A stretch of DNA of 64,000 nucleotides from Castanea sativa (GCF_040712315.1 NC_134023.1:62883257-62947256); one strand, 5' to 3'. Positions 24,352 to 37,250 are shown, counted from the first letter of the stretch. Made by a program: numbers and translations. Notes: generated by a model from the sequence alone, not told the origin.

Positions 24352-25744
24352 TATTGGAAAAAGACATGTTTGTATCGCATACAAAACATACGTAGCGAAA
24401 AATAAATGGATCTAATTCATTCTAAAATTGATAACATGCACTATGTAAATTTCAGAATTTAAGAACAAGAGCGCGTACCTTAAAGTGGTCAATTTCAAAA
24501 AAAAATTAGAAGAACTTAGGAAAAATTTTAATCTTCACTCCAATTCCACTAACGCCCAAGAAGTGTGGTCTCTCAATCAGTTTCCAATGGAGTATTAGAG
24601 AGTGGCTTTCTTCCACACATACACACCATTTCACAATAGTGTCACCCTTACACAATTCTCTATGTTTCTCCCTTTGTATCTAACTGATTATCTAATTGGG
24701 CTAGCCTTCTAGGCCTTTCCAATTGGACTTAAGTATGTGGCTTGGAGTTAGACCAAAAGGGACCAATAAGACACTAGCTCCAATGGGCCTTAGGCATTTC
24801 TGCCAACTCTTGACAAGTCCAAAGTTACCATTAACTATACCTAATACCACTATATAAATATAATTTCACTCTAGACCTCATTTATAAAAATATCCCAAGA
24901 CTTTATTGTACATGCAACCCCTTCATAAAATATTCGTAGTAATAAAAAGTCAGGAAAGTAGACTGCCACTTTGAAGATTACTACATCTTAATTCCTTGAG
25001 TACCCAGTTTAATTCTTTAATGTTATTCATCATATATTTATGAAATCCAATTTCACAAATATATACTTTAGTAACTCCTTACTAAAGTGGTTAGGCTTAA
25101 CACTCCGAATAACTAAACCCATTAAACTTATCTCAAGGGAATATTTTATATCTCCGTTAAAAGACTAAGAATTCCATCTTGAGAATATATGTTCCATCAA
25201 CGCTAAATGTGGCTGTCCAACATACTGAGGTTTTGATCATTGACTTTAGATCTCACTCTTGATATATCAAAGCAACTTGCACTTCATGATCAAGTCCATT
25301 ATTTTCTCAGGATTAAGAGCTCATGTAAATAGAAGTCGTGAGATTTATTATTCATTTAACAGTCGTTGGGAGAATAATAAATCTCACAGCGGTCCAGTTC
25401 AATATGTTTTAAGTCTTAAAACATATCAACATACCAACTAGGAATCTCAATTTTCATGATCAAGACAAAATGTCTTAGTTGATATGTCATAGTCTTCGCA
25501 GATGAAATGTCCAAATTCATCACCGACTAAGAACTAAAATTCTGAGTTTACAAAGAACTTGTGATTTATATCTTCTGTGACTTTTCACATAAATTATATA
25601 CTATGCATCTCATGGACTATATGATAATGCCCCAATATTCATGTTACCATTATTTTTAGATAATAATAAAACAACTTTATTAATCACAACATTAATGTCA
25701 TACATAGCATCATACAATGGGATTTAAGGGCACACATCCTAAAA
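24352..25744 (-). repeat. 3' LTR of the Copia element
   Basis: Starts TATTGGAAAAAG and ends CACATCCTAAAA. Compared with 29520-30916 it lacks a 100-bp internal duplication (30240-30360) but has an extra stretch near 25150-25260. Confidence 0.9.
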
Positions 25745-25758
25745 ATCTCTCACTTGCC

Positions 25759-28273
25759 CTAAAGACTATTGTACACTAATCTAACTCCCATCTCCTCTAA
25801 ATGTGACTCGAAAGTCCTTTGGAACACAGCTTGGGTAAAGGGATTCACTAGATTCTTTGCACTATCATAAGTGTAGGGATCCAATTCAGCCTCTTATGAG
25901 ATAGCTTTATAAGTTTCGCCCAAACCTATAAATCTTATAGAAGGCCAAAGAATTCTCCCACTATGACGAGGCACCTGTGTACTTGTCATCTCATGAGTAG
26001 TATCTTGTGGTGTATTAAATACAACCACATCATCTCTAGTTTCATCTATTGGTTGTTCAACTACAGTTTCATTCATTTCAGCCAAAATAACTTTATTTCT
26101 AGGAGAATAATTATTCATATAGTCATTTTCTAAGAATTTGGCATTTGTACTAACAAACACTTTATTATCTTTATGACTATAGAATAAACCTCCAACCGTT
26201 CCTTTTGGATACCTTACAAAGAAAACCACTTTTGTTTTAGACTGTAACTTGTCAGACTTTCCTTTCAACACATGTGCTAGACAACCCCAAATATGGAGAT
26301 GTCTCATACTAGGCTTACGCCTAGTCTACAACTCTACAAGTGTTTTAGGAACAGACTTTAAAGGTACCAAATTCATAAGATACATCACAGTATTTAAGGC
26401 ATATCCCCAAAAGGAAATTAGTAGAGTTGAATAACTCAACATGAATCTAACCATATCCAAAAGAGTCCTATTCCTTCTTTCTGCTACACCATTTTGTTGT
26501 GGAGTACCAGGTGCAGTCAACTGGGATATAATCCCATTTTCAGTCAAGTAATCCATGAAATTCCCAAGAAGGTATTCGCCACCTCGATCAAATCAAATGG
26601 TCTTTATGCGTTTACCTAATTAATTCTCAACTTCAGCCTTAAACTCTTTGAACTTTTCAAAAACTTCGGACTTCTGTTTCATTGGGTACACATAACCAAA
26701 TCTAGAGTAATCATCAGTGAAAGTAATGAAATACTCATAGCCACCTCTTGCTTGGATTGACACAAGACCACATACATCTAAATGTACTAGTTCTAGCAAC
26801 TCTTGGGCTCTTCTACATTTTGCATTAAAAGTTCGTTTGGTAATTTTACCCTCCAAACAAGATTCACAAATTGGAAAACCATCAAAGTCCATGGGTCTTA
26901 AGAGTCCATCTTTGATAATCTTTGAATCCTATTTGAATTAATATGACCCAAACGCAAGTGCTAAAGATATGCATCACTAGTAGAAGAAAACTTTCTCTTT
27001 AATGATTTCACATGAGAGTTATTATCTAATTCAGAATTATATAATTCATGCTTATCAGGAGTTAAAATATAAATACCATCCACAATATTGCCAGAAAAAA
27101 TAAACATTTTATCCTTCTTTATTACAACATTGTCTTTCAGGATAACACAATATCCATGTTTATCTAAATAAGTTGCAGAAATTAAATTCCTATGAACATT
27201 ATGTACATACAAACAGTCTTCCAATATTACAACTCTAGACTCAAAGCACAAATTAAACACTCCAATAGCTACAACCGGAATCCTGCTCCCATTAGCCAAA
27301 GTAAGAAATAGCTCTCATTCATTCAACTTTCTGGTCTCCTAGAACCCCTGCAAAGAATTGCAGATATGATTAGTATAACCTAAATCCACACACCAAGAAT
27401 CCGTGGGATTCTATACTAAACATATTTTAAGAAGAAATAAAATTTTCATACCCTTATTCTTGGTAGCTTTGAAAATTGGACAATTTGTCTTCCAATGTCC
27501 TTTCTCACCACAATGGAAACACTTTCCTTTGGTTTTCTTTCCTGTGTTGGCAACTCCTAAGGCAATTTGTTTACCATCTTGCTTGGTGAAGTCCTTCTTC
27601 TTCTTCTTCTTACCCTTGCCTTTCGACTTACGTTGAGAAGTAGAAGCTTCAGCCATGTTAGCATCAACACTAAAACTACCAAAGATGCCTTCCGCCACTA
27701 CCAATTCATTCATTAATTCAGACAAAGAATAAATCTTTTTGTTCATATTATAATTAAGTCTGAATTCCTTGAATGATCCCGGTAGTGACTAGAGTATCAT
27801 ATCCACTTGGGATTCTCCATCAATATCAACACCTAAAACTTCCAGTGTATTCAGATTAGAGATCATTTTAAGACAATGCTCTCTTACTGAAGTGCCCTCA
27901 GCCATTTTGGTATCATAAATTTACCTTATAGTTTCTTACCCTACAGAACGGCCTTGCTCACCAAACATCTCCTTCAGACTTAGCATAATGTCCGAAGCTA
28001 GTTCTACATCCTGCATTGGATGTTGTAGAACATTTGAAATAGCTGCTAGGATATAGCACTTGGCCATCTCATTAGATTTCTGCCAACGATCATATCACTA
28101 TTTTTTCTCAAGAGGAGCATCTAATGAAGGAAATTTTGGACATGGTTGAGTAAGCACATATTTGTGCTCTTCAACAATAAGAACAATGTCCAAATTTCTT
28201 TCCAGTCAACATAATTGGATCTCGTTAGTTTGTTTTGATTAAGAATAGCAACAAGTGGGCTAAATGATGCCAT
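25759..28273 (-). pseudogene. Copia gag-pol polyprotein relic without RT
   Basis: Minus-strand start at 28273 (MASFSPLVAILNQNKL), the usual Copia gag start. Gag continues with frameshifts to the knuckle 'CFHCGEKGHWKTNC' (about 27490-27530). The protease site reads 'VDLGYTNH' (about 27380) where D-S-G is expected, so it is mutated. Pre-integrase and integrase follow: 'CESCLEGK', 'LVHLDVCG', 'DDYSRFGYVY', 'DRGGEYL' and 'TPQQNGVAERRNR'; the D, D and E positions are all visible. After 'GETYKAIS' and 'ELDPYTYDSAKNLVNPFT' the text jumps to the polyprotein tail 'HLEEMGVRLVYN', so roughly 1.5 kb of RT and RNase H is missing near 25865. The length is about 2.5 kb, against about 4 kb in intact relatives. 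Many frameshifts; not functional. Confidence 0.92.
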
Positions 28274-29506
28274 GTTTAAATCTGAAAATAACAAACATGA
28301 ATATAAAAAGTAAACCAGACATTATCAATTTAGCATATAAGCATATAGTATGGAACCTTAATAAAATCACAATATAATATATGCAACAATAACCTAATCC
28401 CATATTCAATATCCCTTAGCATAGAGTGAATATTAAATACTATGATTGATTGAGAACTATTCTCATTATTAGTGTTATCATGATAACTCTTATCAAACAC
28501 TAATAATATGCCGTTATACCTTTAGCCTCTAAATAATTATAGTAAGAACTCAGCATAGAGGATACTATAATATATAGTCTAGTGTGTACCATTGTCTAGA
28601 ATCATGTGTAGCCACATTTCATCTCCCCTAACAAGTTTATCTTGTAGGACTATGATTCAAAACACCCTCTGCATGGAATGCAAAGCTCAAGGCTAAGACA
28701 AGGTGTTTGATCAAACTACTATAAACTAGGATGTTCAATCTTCTAGTACCATGAAATAAATACTCTCCGCATGGAATGCTAACCTCGAAAGACAGTATAT
28801 ATTTCATACTACTATGAATCGGCAATGGAGGCCGTGAGATCTAACCTTTGTATCTCTCTCCCACTATATATTTTAAATTAAAGGTTTTTATTTAGAAATC
28901 ATCTGTAATCCAATCACACACAGCCTTACACTTAATCCATATGAAAAAACTTAGAAAAATTCAAAATTTACTTCTTTCGATCGATCGAATGTGCCCCTCA
29001 ATCGGTCGAAAAAAAATTAAAAAATTCGGACCTGACAATCTGCCTGGTTCAATCAATACTCCATCGCTGCTTGATCAATCGAAAAATAAAATTCGATTGA
29101 TTGACTAGCAATCGAATATCAATCGAATCAAGCAAATTGGCCCCTATTTCACTCAATCAATCAAGAGCAACTTTTGACCGATTGAAACTCGTGAACTTTG
29201 AATTTCCAGAACTTTTCTAAGGTAGTTTTCAACAATTTTTCATGAACAAACAACCATCATATGAACAAAATACATAGAGATTGATATCAAAACTAAATTT
29301 CATTGATGCTATAGCCTTAAAGTTCAATTTAACATACTTGAATCAAAATTTAAACAACATCATAACATCAATATCAGTTTTCATCAAAACATAATTTCAA
29401 CCAACCATATAGAAAATCAATTGCATAACTTTCTATCATCGTGAAACTATCATCTTTGATTCCAAAACTCACAAAAACATGTTATAAAATTCAAAATTGA
29501 AGACCG

Positions 29507-29519
29507 CTCTGATACCAAT
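29507..29519 (-). other. Primer-binding site (initiator Met tRNA type)
   Basis: Reads TTGGTATCAGAGC on the minus strand directly beside the 5' LTR, a full match to the plant Copia consensus. Confidence 0.9.
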
Positions 29520-30916
29520 TGTTGGAAAAATACATGTTTGTATCGCATACAAAACATACACAGTGGAAAATAAACGGATTTATTTCATTCTAAAATTAAT
29601 AACATGCACTATGTAAATTTCAAAATTTAAGAACAATAGAGCATACCTTAAAGAGGTGAATTTCAAAAACAAAGATTAGAAGAACTTGGGAACACTTTTA
29701 ATCTTCACTCCAATTTCACTAACGCCCAAGAAGTGTGGCCTCTTAATCAGTTTCCAAGGGAGTATTAGAGAGTGGCTTTCTTTCATACATACACACCATT
29801 TCACAGTAGTGTCACACTTACACAATTCGTATGTTTCTCTCTCTGTATCTAACTGATTATCTAATTGGGCTAACCTTTTGGGCCTTTCCAATTGGGCTTA
29901 AGTATGTGGCTTGGAGTGGGACGAAAAGGGACCAATAAGACACTAGCTCCAATAGGCCTTAGGCTTTTCTGTCAACTCTTGACAAGTCCAAAGTTACTAT
30001 TAACTATACCTAATACCACTATATAAATATAGTTGCACTCTAGGCCTTATTTATAAATTATATCCCAAGACTTTATTGTACATGCAAACCCTTCATAAAA
30101 TATTCGTAGTAATATAAAGTCAGGAAAGTAGACTGCCACTTTGAAGATTACTAGATCTTAATTCCTTGAGTACTCAGTTTAATCCTTTAATGTTATTCAT
30201 TATATATTTATGAAATCTAATTTCATAAATATATACTTTAGTAACTCCTTACTAAAGTATATACTTTGAAGATTACTACATCTTAAGTCCTTGAGTACTC
30301 GGTTTAATCCTTTAATGTTATTCGTCATATATTTATGAAATCCAATTTTATAAATATATACTTTAGTAACTCCTTACTAAAGTGGTTAAACCTAACACTC
30401 TGAATAACCAAACCCATTAAACTTATCTCAAAGGAATATTAAAGCAACCTACACTTCATGATCAAGTCCATTATTCTCTCAAGAGTAAGACTTCATGTAA
30501 ATAGAAGTTGTGAGATTTATTATTCATTTGACAGTTGTTAGGAGAATAATAAATCTCACAGCGGTCGAGTTCAATATGTTTTAACTCTTAAATCATATCA
30601 ACATACCAATTAGAAATCTCCATTTCTATGATCGAAACAAATCATCTTAATTGATATGCCACAGTCTTCACAGATGAAATGCCCAATTTCATCACCGACT
30701 ATGAACTAAAATTCTAAGTTTACAAAGAACTTGTGATTTATATCTTCTGTGACTTTTCACATAAATTACATATTATGCATCTCATGGACTATATGATAAT
30801 GTCCCAATATTCATGTTACCATTATTTTTAGATAATAATAAAACAACTTTATTAATCACAACATTAATGTCATACATAGTATCATACAATAGGATTTAAG
30901 GGCACACATTCTAATA
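29520..30916 (-). repeat. 5' LTR of the Copia element
   Basis: Starts TGTTGGAAAAAT and ends CATTCTAATA on the plus strand, followed by the target duplication GGCTT. It contains a local direct duplication of about 120 bp (around 30150-30255 and 30262-30375). Confidence 0.9.
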
Positions 30917-31068
30917 GGCTTCCATACTAGACTTGAACTCTTGTTCCTTGAAGTATTAAACACATCCTAGATCTACCCAATTACAAGTAAAGTGCGTTTT
31001 GTTATAGGATTAGCCAATTCTAAATGACATATGTTCTTAACATGATTTACATATGTCCTAACACCTAC

Positions 31069-31720
31069 ATATTCTATGAGCTATTTCAACTTCCTATTAC
31101 ACTTTGTCATGGAATAGTGGCAATGATTTGGAAGTTTTGGTGGGGACAACAAGGCACTAGGAGCTAGATTCATTGGGTAAAATGGAGCAAAATGTGTAGG
31201 CCTAAATTGGTTGGACGAATGGGGTTTAGGGAGCTCCAAAAATTTAATGATGCCATACTAGCAAAGCAATTTTGGTGGTTGTTGAAGAATCATGACTCTC
31301 TTTTTCAGGTTCTTTAAATCAAAATTTTTTTCCCACAGTTCCATTTTTTATACCAAAGATAATAAAGGATCCTTTGTGTGGAAAAGCATTTTTAATGGGC
31401 ATGATGTCAGTAGAAAAGGTATGAAGTAGAGGATAGGGAATGGATCGAAGGTAAAAATATATCAAGATAATTAGTTACATGGGCCTCAACAAGGGAGAGT
31501 TATATCCTATGTGGTTGACTTACCTTCCAATGTTCTCATACCAAGTTTGATTAATCATGATGTGAAGTGCTGGAAGAATTCTAAAATTGGCAGGCTGTTC
31601 TTAGGTTCTAAAGCAACTGCGATCAAGGCTATCCCTTTAAGCCTGCTCAATCGAGCTAACCAATTTTTCTTGCCCAACAATCATGATAATAGCTTAAAAG
31701 TACAATATTATCTTAGTTTT
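31069..31720 (+). pseudogene. LINE-1 ORF2 relic, piece 5 (C-terminal part)
   Basis: Continues piece 4 directly (AIPTYSMS, 'FWWGQQG', 'GRMGFRELQKFNDAILAKQ', 'WWLLKNHDSLF'), which is the conserved C-terminal half of plant L1 ORF2. The frame from 31435 gives 'RIGNGSKVKIYQDN' and 'VDLPSNVLIPSLINHDVK', as in L1 proteins before the RNase H-like region. Stops and frame changes are present. The 3' end and poly(A) tail were not identified; similarity fades near 31720. Confidence 0.88.
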
Positions 31721-31930
31721 GGTAGGCATTATCACATATATTTTATGTTTATTTTCACACTTGCACATAAATATGTGAGTTTGCAAGTTTTCTCTAAAAT
31801 ATACTTATTACGTGTATATTTCTCTTGTAGGAGATTTAAATTAATGAGCTAAGCACATAGACGTGAAGCCAAGAGAATCCAAGGGTGAAGATCAATTGAG
31901 AAGTGACTTTTGAAGAATTTAGTGAGTCAT
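31721..31930. other. Short non-coding spacer between LINE relic and LTR
   Basis: AT-rich; no feature recognised. Confidence 0.4.
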
Positions 31931-32927
31931 ATATGTTATAGACATATTTTATGTAATTGGCAAATCCTTTGACAAAATGCACTTTACTTGTAATTGGGTA
32001 GATCTAGGAATGGTTTAGGACTTCAAGAAACATGTTGTTCAAGTCAAGTGTTAAAGCCATGAAGATTTGACCAAGAAACAAGTGAAGAAAAGTTGTTCAT
32101 AAAATCTCAACAGCAATCTCAACCGAAAGACTTCTATCAAGGTTTATAGTCAAAGCTCGACAAAAGCTCAGCACAAGCTGTTTCTATCGAGACTTACGAA
32201 ATCAGAATTTCTAAATCTAATTTTGGGCCCAAGCTGATGTGTATGTGTTGGGTTTCTTTTCTCACAACCCTAGACATATATAAGGCTATTTTAAATGCTG
32301 TCACACATGCATTGAGTGACCTAGTGCCTTATTCTCTCTGAAAGAAGCTATTGCATTTTTATGCCAAAGGGTTTTGTAACCAAGGAGCTTCCTGATCTTC
32401 ATTGTGCATGAAGTGAAGAACTTTGCAGCCAACAACCTTCTTCAAGTTGCTGGAGTTAGTCATGTACTGGGATTCGTGCATCATTGGTTAGTCACGTACT
32501 GGGATTCATGCAAAGGAGTTAGTCATGTACTAGGATCCTTGCATCATTAGTTAGTCAAGCATTGGGATTCGTGCATTGAACGGAAAGATTGCCGCTACAA
32601 TACAAGTCCAATTGGGTATTGGGGTAAGGATTCAACTGCAGGTTGGTATTTCGGGATAGGCCAAAGGGTTTGGTAAGATTCCTTATACTTGTAACTGCTT
32701 GTGATTGATAATAGTGGATTCTTGGAAGTGGTGACCTTAAAATCACCCGGTGAGGTTTTGCCTTGGTGGTTTTCCTCATTCATAAAGAAATCACCCGTGT
32801 CAAATTTATTTTCCGTTGCATTTAGATAATTTGGTGATTTATTTGTGCTGCCACACTATTGCATAAAATTTGATCTAATTAATTAATTACAAGGGGTCAA
32901 TTCATTTTAACCCAACAAAATATCCAT
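31931..32927 (+). repeat. Solo LTR (family A), plus orientation
   Basis: About 1 kb matching 57682-58681: 'tgtaattgggtagatctagg', 'ttttgtaaccaaggagctt', 'cttaaaatcacc' and the end 'tttaacccaaca'. The last 740 bp and the following 2 kb recur at 61666-64000, so this LTR was present before that duplication. Confidence 0.8.
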
Positions 32928-34871
32928 GGAAACATAAAAGGAAAGAGAGAAATTCATTCGAGCTAAAGATGTAATAGATCCTGGCATGGAAATATTCTGA
33001 CTAGTTTTAGTATTTTGCCCATATCTTTTTACTCCTATATCAGATTGTCTTGATTCTTGTAGCCCCGGAAAGAGATCTTAAAGATCTAAAAATTTTTAGT
33101 TTACCAAAACTTGAGAATGGGTAGTATTAAAGGCCAAATATGGTCTAGAAGTTAACCCACAATTGAAAAACGAAAATTGACATTTTATATTTTCCTTTTT
33201 GGGAGGCATGTGTTTAAGGGTTTTGAATATTATAAATATTAAAGGGATGCAAGGGCAGCCATGGTTTTTGGCTTATTTTTCATCAATTTTTAAGAGTTTT
33301 TATTTTCTATGGAAGTTTAAGAACTTAAGTTAGGCTTTGGGGTGGATCCCCAATGTTGTAAGTTGTCCATTATTCAATCCAAGCATGTTTTTCACATTTT
33401 GATTATTCAAATCAATTGTTCTCTTTTTAAAATTGTTTTATTAGATTGATATTTGATTTCTAATTCTTTCATAAGTCTATTTTTGAATCTTCTTATCGTT
33501 AGAATAGGGTTTTATAATGCATCTTAGTAGATTCGAACTATGCAAGAAAAAACATTGTTTTTTAAAAATTGTTTCCAATGAAAAAAAAATCTCTTTTAAT
33601 CTTGATTGAAAATATTTTTCTTTTTGCAATGACTAATATTTTCATGTTATGGCATTATATCTATGCATCACTTGAATATAAGTTTTATATAATTTATTTA
33701 TATGAAATTGTTACCAATTTTTGTTTTTTTGGATATATCTTTGGTGAAAACACCATTTTGGTCCTTACATTTTGGTGTCACAATCAATTTGGTCCCTATT
33801 ATTTTCAACTTCTAGCTAATTTGATCCATACTGTTAACTCACAAATGAAAATGCCTATGTGGCTAACATCGTGTATAATTGGCATACTTAAAGCTTATGT
33901 GGCTATAATAAACTTAAATTAATATTAAAAAATTCCACATCACCGTATCAATGAAAAAAAATTATTGTCTTATTATCAAAAAACAAAAACAAAAATCTTA
34001 ATTTTAAAGAAAGAAAACTTAATTCTTAACCTTAATCCTTATTTTATATTATTTTTCTATTCTTAATTTCTTATACAGTTATACTTTCTTGACAACAAAC
34101 CATGAATGAACCACCCAAAATTTGGATCTTTTTATTTCTCCCTCACCAAATCACACTAGCTCAGCAAATCAAAACCCAAGAAAACAATCAAACCCACCAA
34201 ATATAAACTAAACCCAAATCAAGAGAGAGAGCCCAGAACGAAGAGGATGAAATCAACGTTACAACTTGCTCCAAGCCGTTCACTGCCACTAGCCACCATT
34301 TGCTTCCTCAATCCCTCTACCTCTACTTATTTGGGACACACCCAACTCTATAATGGAAGCCTTTGTTATTTCGCATGAGGATGTAGTCATGGCTTACAGT
34401 CAAGATGACGCCGACGGCTGAGGCTTAGCCTAAGATAGTTACGATAATGGGCATTGCGAGAGAGATGAGATGAGATCAGCTACTAGAGATGGATTTTGGG
34501 TTTTCCTTGTTTAGAAATGTAGTGAGATCGTAGTCGTTGGAGAAGTGGTTGCCTTGAGTGGTGGTGATGGATTTGGGTTTGGTTGTGTGTTTTGTGGGGG
34601 TGGATATGAGTTTGGTAGTAGCGGATTTGAAGTTTGGTGGTAGTGTTGGATTGTAAGTTGGTGATAATTCAAGTTTGGTGGTAATGGATTATGGTCAGTG
34701 TTGGTTTTGAATTATTAGGCTGGTGGTACTTTATGATCAATGGTGGTGAATCAAATTGCAAGTATGCTGTTTCACAACAAAGAAATTGTAAAGAAAGTAA
34801 AAAAGAAAATCAAGAAAATTGAAATGAAAATGTGTTTGGTTACTAAGAATTGGTAAGAAATTAAATAATAA
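32180..34871 (+). repeat. Segmental duplication shared with the right end of the window
   Basis: From the LTR body to the Helitron this block is repeated at 61666-64000 with the same order (for example 'aagagagaaattcattcg' and 'gatgcaagggcagccatgg'). From about 33990 on it also matches copy 1 (1581 onward). No gene is seen in 32928-34871. The passage 34480-34750 contains TG-rich sequence that in copy 1 opens a short glycine-rich frame, but that frame is broken here. Confidence 0.88.
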
Positions 34872-34904
34872 CTAGTCTCTGAGCACGCGCTCACGTGCGT
34901 GCTC
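34872..34904 (-). other. Helitron 3' end: hairpin and CTAG
   Basis: Stem GAGCACGC (34881-34888) pairs with GCGTGCTC (34897-34904), perfect over 8 bp with an 8-base loop. Only five bases separate it from the terminal CTAG, somewhat closer than usual. Confidence 0.85.
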
Positions 34905-36150
34905 GGAGGCTTTTCTATTTTTTGGGTAAGGATTAATTTAGAGTATTTATTATAAAAAATGCCCCCTACAACCCTATGTTTAAGTAGAGACAAAACTAAA
35001 CAACAATCCAGTAAAAATGCAATTCTAACTCCCAATAAAACATTATCTAAAAAATAGGACCACTCTCTTATTAATTTTCAAATTGATTTATTCACTTATA
35101 AATTAGATTTTTAAAATAAAAATTATACATATAAAATAATTAAATACAGTTTTTTTTCTACAAAATAGAACCACTAAAAAAAAGCCTCATCTTTGCTCGA
35201 TTGATGAGGCTTGTGTAGTTGAAATATTTGAATTCAAATAGAAATATAATAAAGTAGACATTTGAATAAAATAGTAGTAACCATTTTTTCTGGGTAGTGG
35301 GTTTTTGGTGGAGTTAAGTTCTTCGAAAATGTTGGTAGTGAAAACTAATAGGGATTAAAGAGATCGTGATAGAGAACATGATAAGAAATATTGGAATTTT
35401 GAAATCCGAAAATTTGCAGTAATTTAGGAACCGTTTAGTGGTTGTAGTCTTGCATTGTGTAGAGTGTAGTGTAGACAACTTTAATTGGATAATTTAGATA
35501 CACTTAAAAGTCACACAAATTCAAAAAATTATAAATTAGATTTACAAAATATAAATTATATATATACAACAATTTCTTAGATAACAACCACTTTATGTGA
35601 GGTTTAATACATATAATAATTCTTGTAAAGTCTCTCACCCGAACTTATCTAATATACAATTCCAATGACTCCTCAATGCAATCCAAAAAACTTGTGCATA
35701 TGTAAACCTGAGAGAGATAAAAGAATTAGGGTTAAACCAAGTTCTTTTAAAAAAAAAAAAAATTAATCAACAAACCAAAGTTAGAATTTAACTCTATCAT
35801 GGACTTTTTAAAATCTAATCACCACATCATCAACTATTTAAGTAAATAACTAAATAAAAAAATAAAATTTAAAGCTAAAAACATATACAATCATGGTAAA
35901 AATAAAAATAAAAAACTAAGAAACTTTAACGCCAAAAACATATACAATGATGGTAAAAAAAAATTCTTAAAAAAAAAATACAAAGAAGGAAAAAAAAAGA
36001 AAAAGAAAAAAAAGAAGTGAGTAAATAGAAGATAAAGTTTTTTAGAATTTAACTCTATCATAGACTCTTTAAAATCTAATCACCACATCATCAACTATTT
36101 AAATAAATAACTAAATAAAAAAAAAATAACGCCAAAAACATATACAATCA
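34905..36150. repeat. AT-rich Helitron interior with a 266-bp-spaced direct repeat
   Basis: No gene. The block 'agaatttaactctatcat' through 'aacatatacaatc' occurs at about 35784-35895 and again at about 36050-36151. A related short block occurs at 35930-35955. Confidence 0.65.
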
Positions 36151-36152
36151 CT

Positions 36153-36440
36153 ACAAAACACGCGGGTCTTAGGCCGCGTTTGCAAAAATGTGGCCTAAGA
36201 CCCTGCTTGAGCTGTGTTTCACTACAGCGCCAGACCCTCAGCCGCATACGTCAAACATAGCCCAAGATCAGGTCTGTGGTCGCATTTATTGGTGTTCTAG
36301 TTGCGTTTTTCTGGGTTGGGCTTAAGCCGCGTTTTTAAAATGCGGCTTTAGACCCATCTGAAATGTTTTTTTTTTTTTTTTAAATATATGTCTTGAAGCC
36401 GCGTTTTAAAAAAACGGGACTACAGCCCTACTACAAATTG
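36153..36440. mobile_element. CACTA-like terminal/subterminal repeats (left)
   Basis: Begins CACTACAAAACACGCGG, the start typical of CACTA (En/Spm) transposons, followed by inverted and direct copies of 'ggccgcgttt', 'taagccgcgttttt' and similar. Related repeats are at 45597-45715 near the other end of the Helitron. A clean right terminus (TAGTG) was not found, so the element is incomplete or its right edge is degraded. Confidence 0.5.
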
Positions 36441-37250
36441 GAAAGAAAAAAAACCCCAAAGGCATTAAATATCAAACACCAAAAAAAGAAAAACTCTGTG
36501 TCTCTTCCCTTCGAACCCTAAGCGACTCCCACTAACACTCACCATCGATCCTACACACCGGCGTTGACAAAGCCCAGTCGTCCATTGCTCCCACGCCTCC
36601 CACCGCCACCACCTCGTAAGTCTTCCTTCTCTCTCTCTAGATCTCGATTTTTTTTCTCGAGAAACAATCAGATTTCTATGTTTTTTTTTTTATTGGGTTT
36701 AGGGTTTCGATTTTGTGTTTAGGGTTTCGATTTTAGGTTTAGGTTTTCAATTTTTGGTTTAGGGTTTCGATTTTCGATTTAGGGTTTCGATTTATTTTTT
36801 TTTAGATTTGACAAAAATAGGGTAAGAAAAAAAACAGAAAACTAACGATGTCTCTTTCTCTCCCTCTTTCGCATTTGGCTTTTGTCGCTGGTCTTGGATT
36901 TCTAAGGGGGGGGGGGGGAGGGGGTTTGTTGGGAGTGGGCCACGGTGTTTGTTCTAAGTTTGTGGGCTTCATGGGTTAATTTTTGGTGGGTTGTGGTTCC
37001 AATTTGGGTCTGGGTGGCGGTGGTTGGTGGTTCCGATTTGGGTTTGGTTTGTGGCTTGCTTCGTGGTTTGGTTTGTGATTTATTGGTGGGTTTGGTCACT
37101 GTGATTGGCTTGCATCAGACATGGTGGTTGATGGGTTTGGGTGTTTGGATTATAGGGTAAATTGAGTACACTCCAAACTGAGATTGAGGTGAACTCGTGA
37201 ATTCTCTCCTCTCTTATTCTTTTTGATTTGACTTTCTTATAAGTTTCTTT
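36441..37250 (+). other. Possible captured 5' gene region (untranslated leader-like)
   Basis: 'cttcgaaccctaagcgactc', a C-rich leader and 'cacctc|gtaagtc' followed by 'ctctctctctctag' look like a plant 5' UTR and first intron. The 'agggtttcgattt' repeats (36700-36790) are usual in such introns. A G13 tract lies at 36906. No protein could be assigned. Confidence 0.35.

Larger units (their letters stand above)
24352..30916 (-). mobile_element. Copia retrotransposon, minus strand, RT-RNase H deleted
   Basis: LTRs 24352-25744 and 29520-30916 (about 1.39 kb each) are flanked by the perfect duplication GGCTT (24347-24351, 30917-30921). On the minus strand the 5' LTR is followed by TTGGTATCAGAGC (29507-29519), and the 3' LTR is preceded by AGGGCAAGTGAGAGAT. 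The polyprotein on the minus strand keeps gag, a damaged protease, integrase and the last residues, but lacks reverse transcriptase and most of RNase H. It is nested in the solo LTR 23570-31063. Confidence 0.93.
23570..31063 (-). mobile_element. Solo LTR (family A related) split by a nested Copia element
   Basis: Two pieces, 23570-24351 and 30922-31063, together make one LTR of about 0.92 kb in minus orientation, ending 'acatatgtcctaaca' like the LTR at 1-670. The target duplication CCTAC flanks it (23565-23569, 31064-31068) within the LINE sequence 'gctatccctac|atattct'. The Copia element 24352-30916 lies inside. No internal domain of its own is present, so it arose by LTR-LTR recombination. 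Confidence 0.85.

Noticed and set aside
32555..32783. Overlapping minus-strand frames in LTR family A (also at 58312-58536 and 61951-62172)
   Set aside because: They recur only because the LTR recurs; the frames are antisense to the LTR and poorly conserved.
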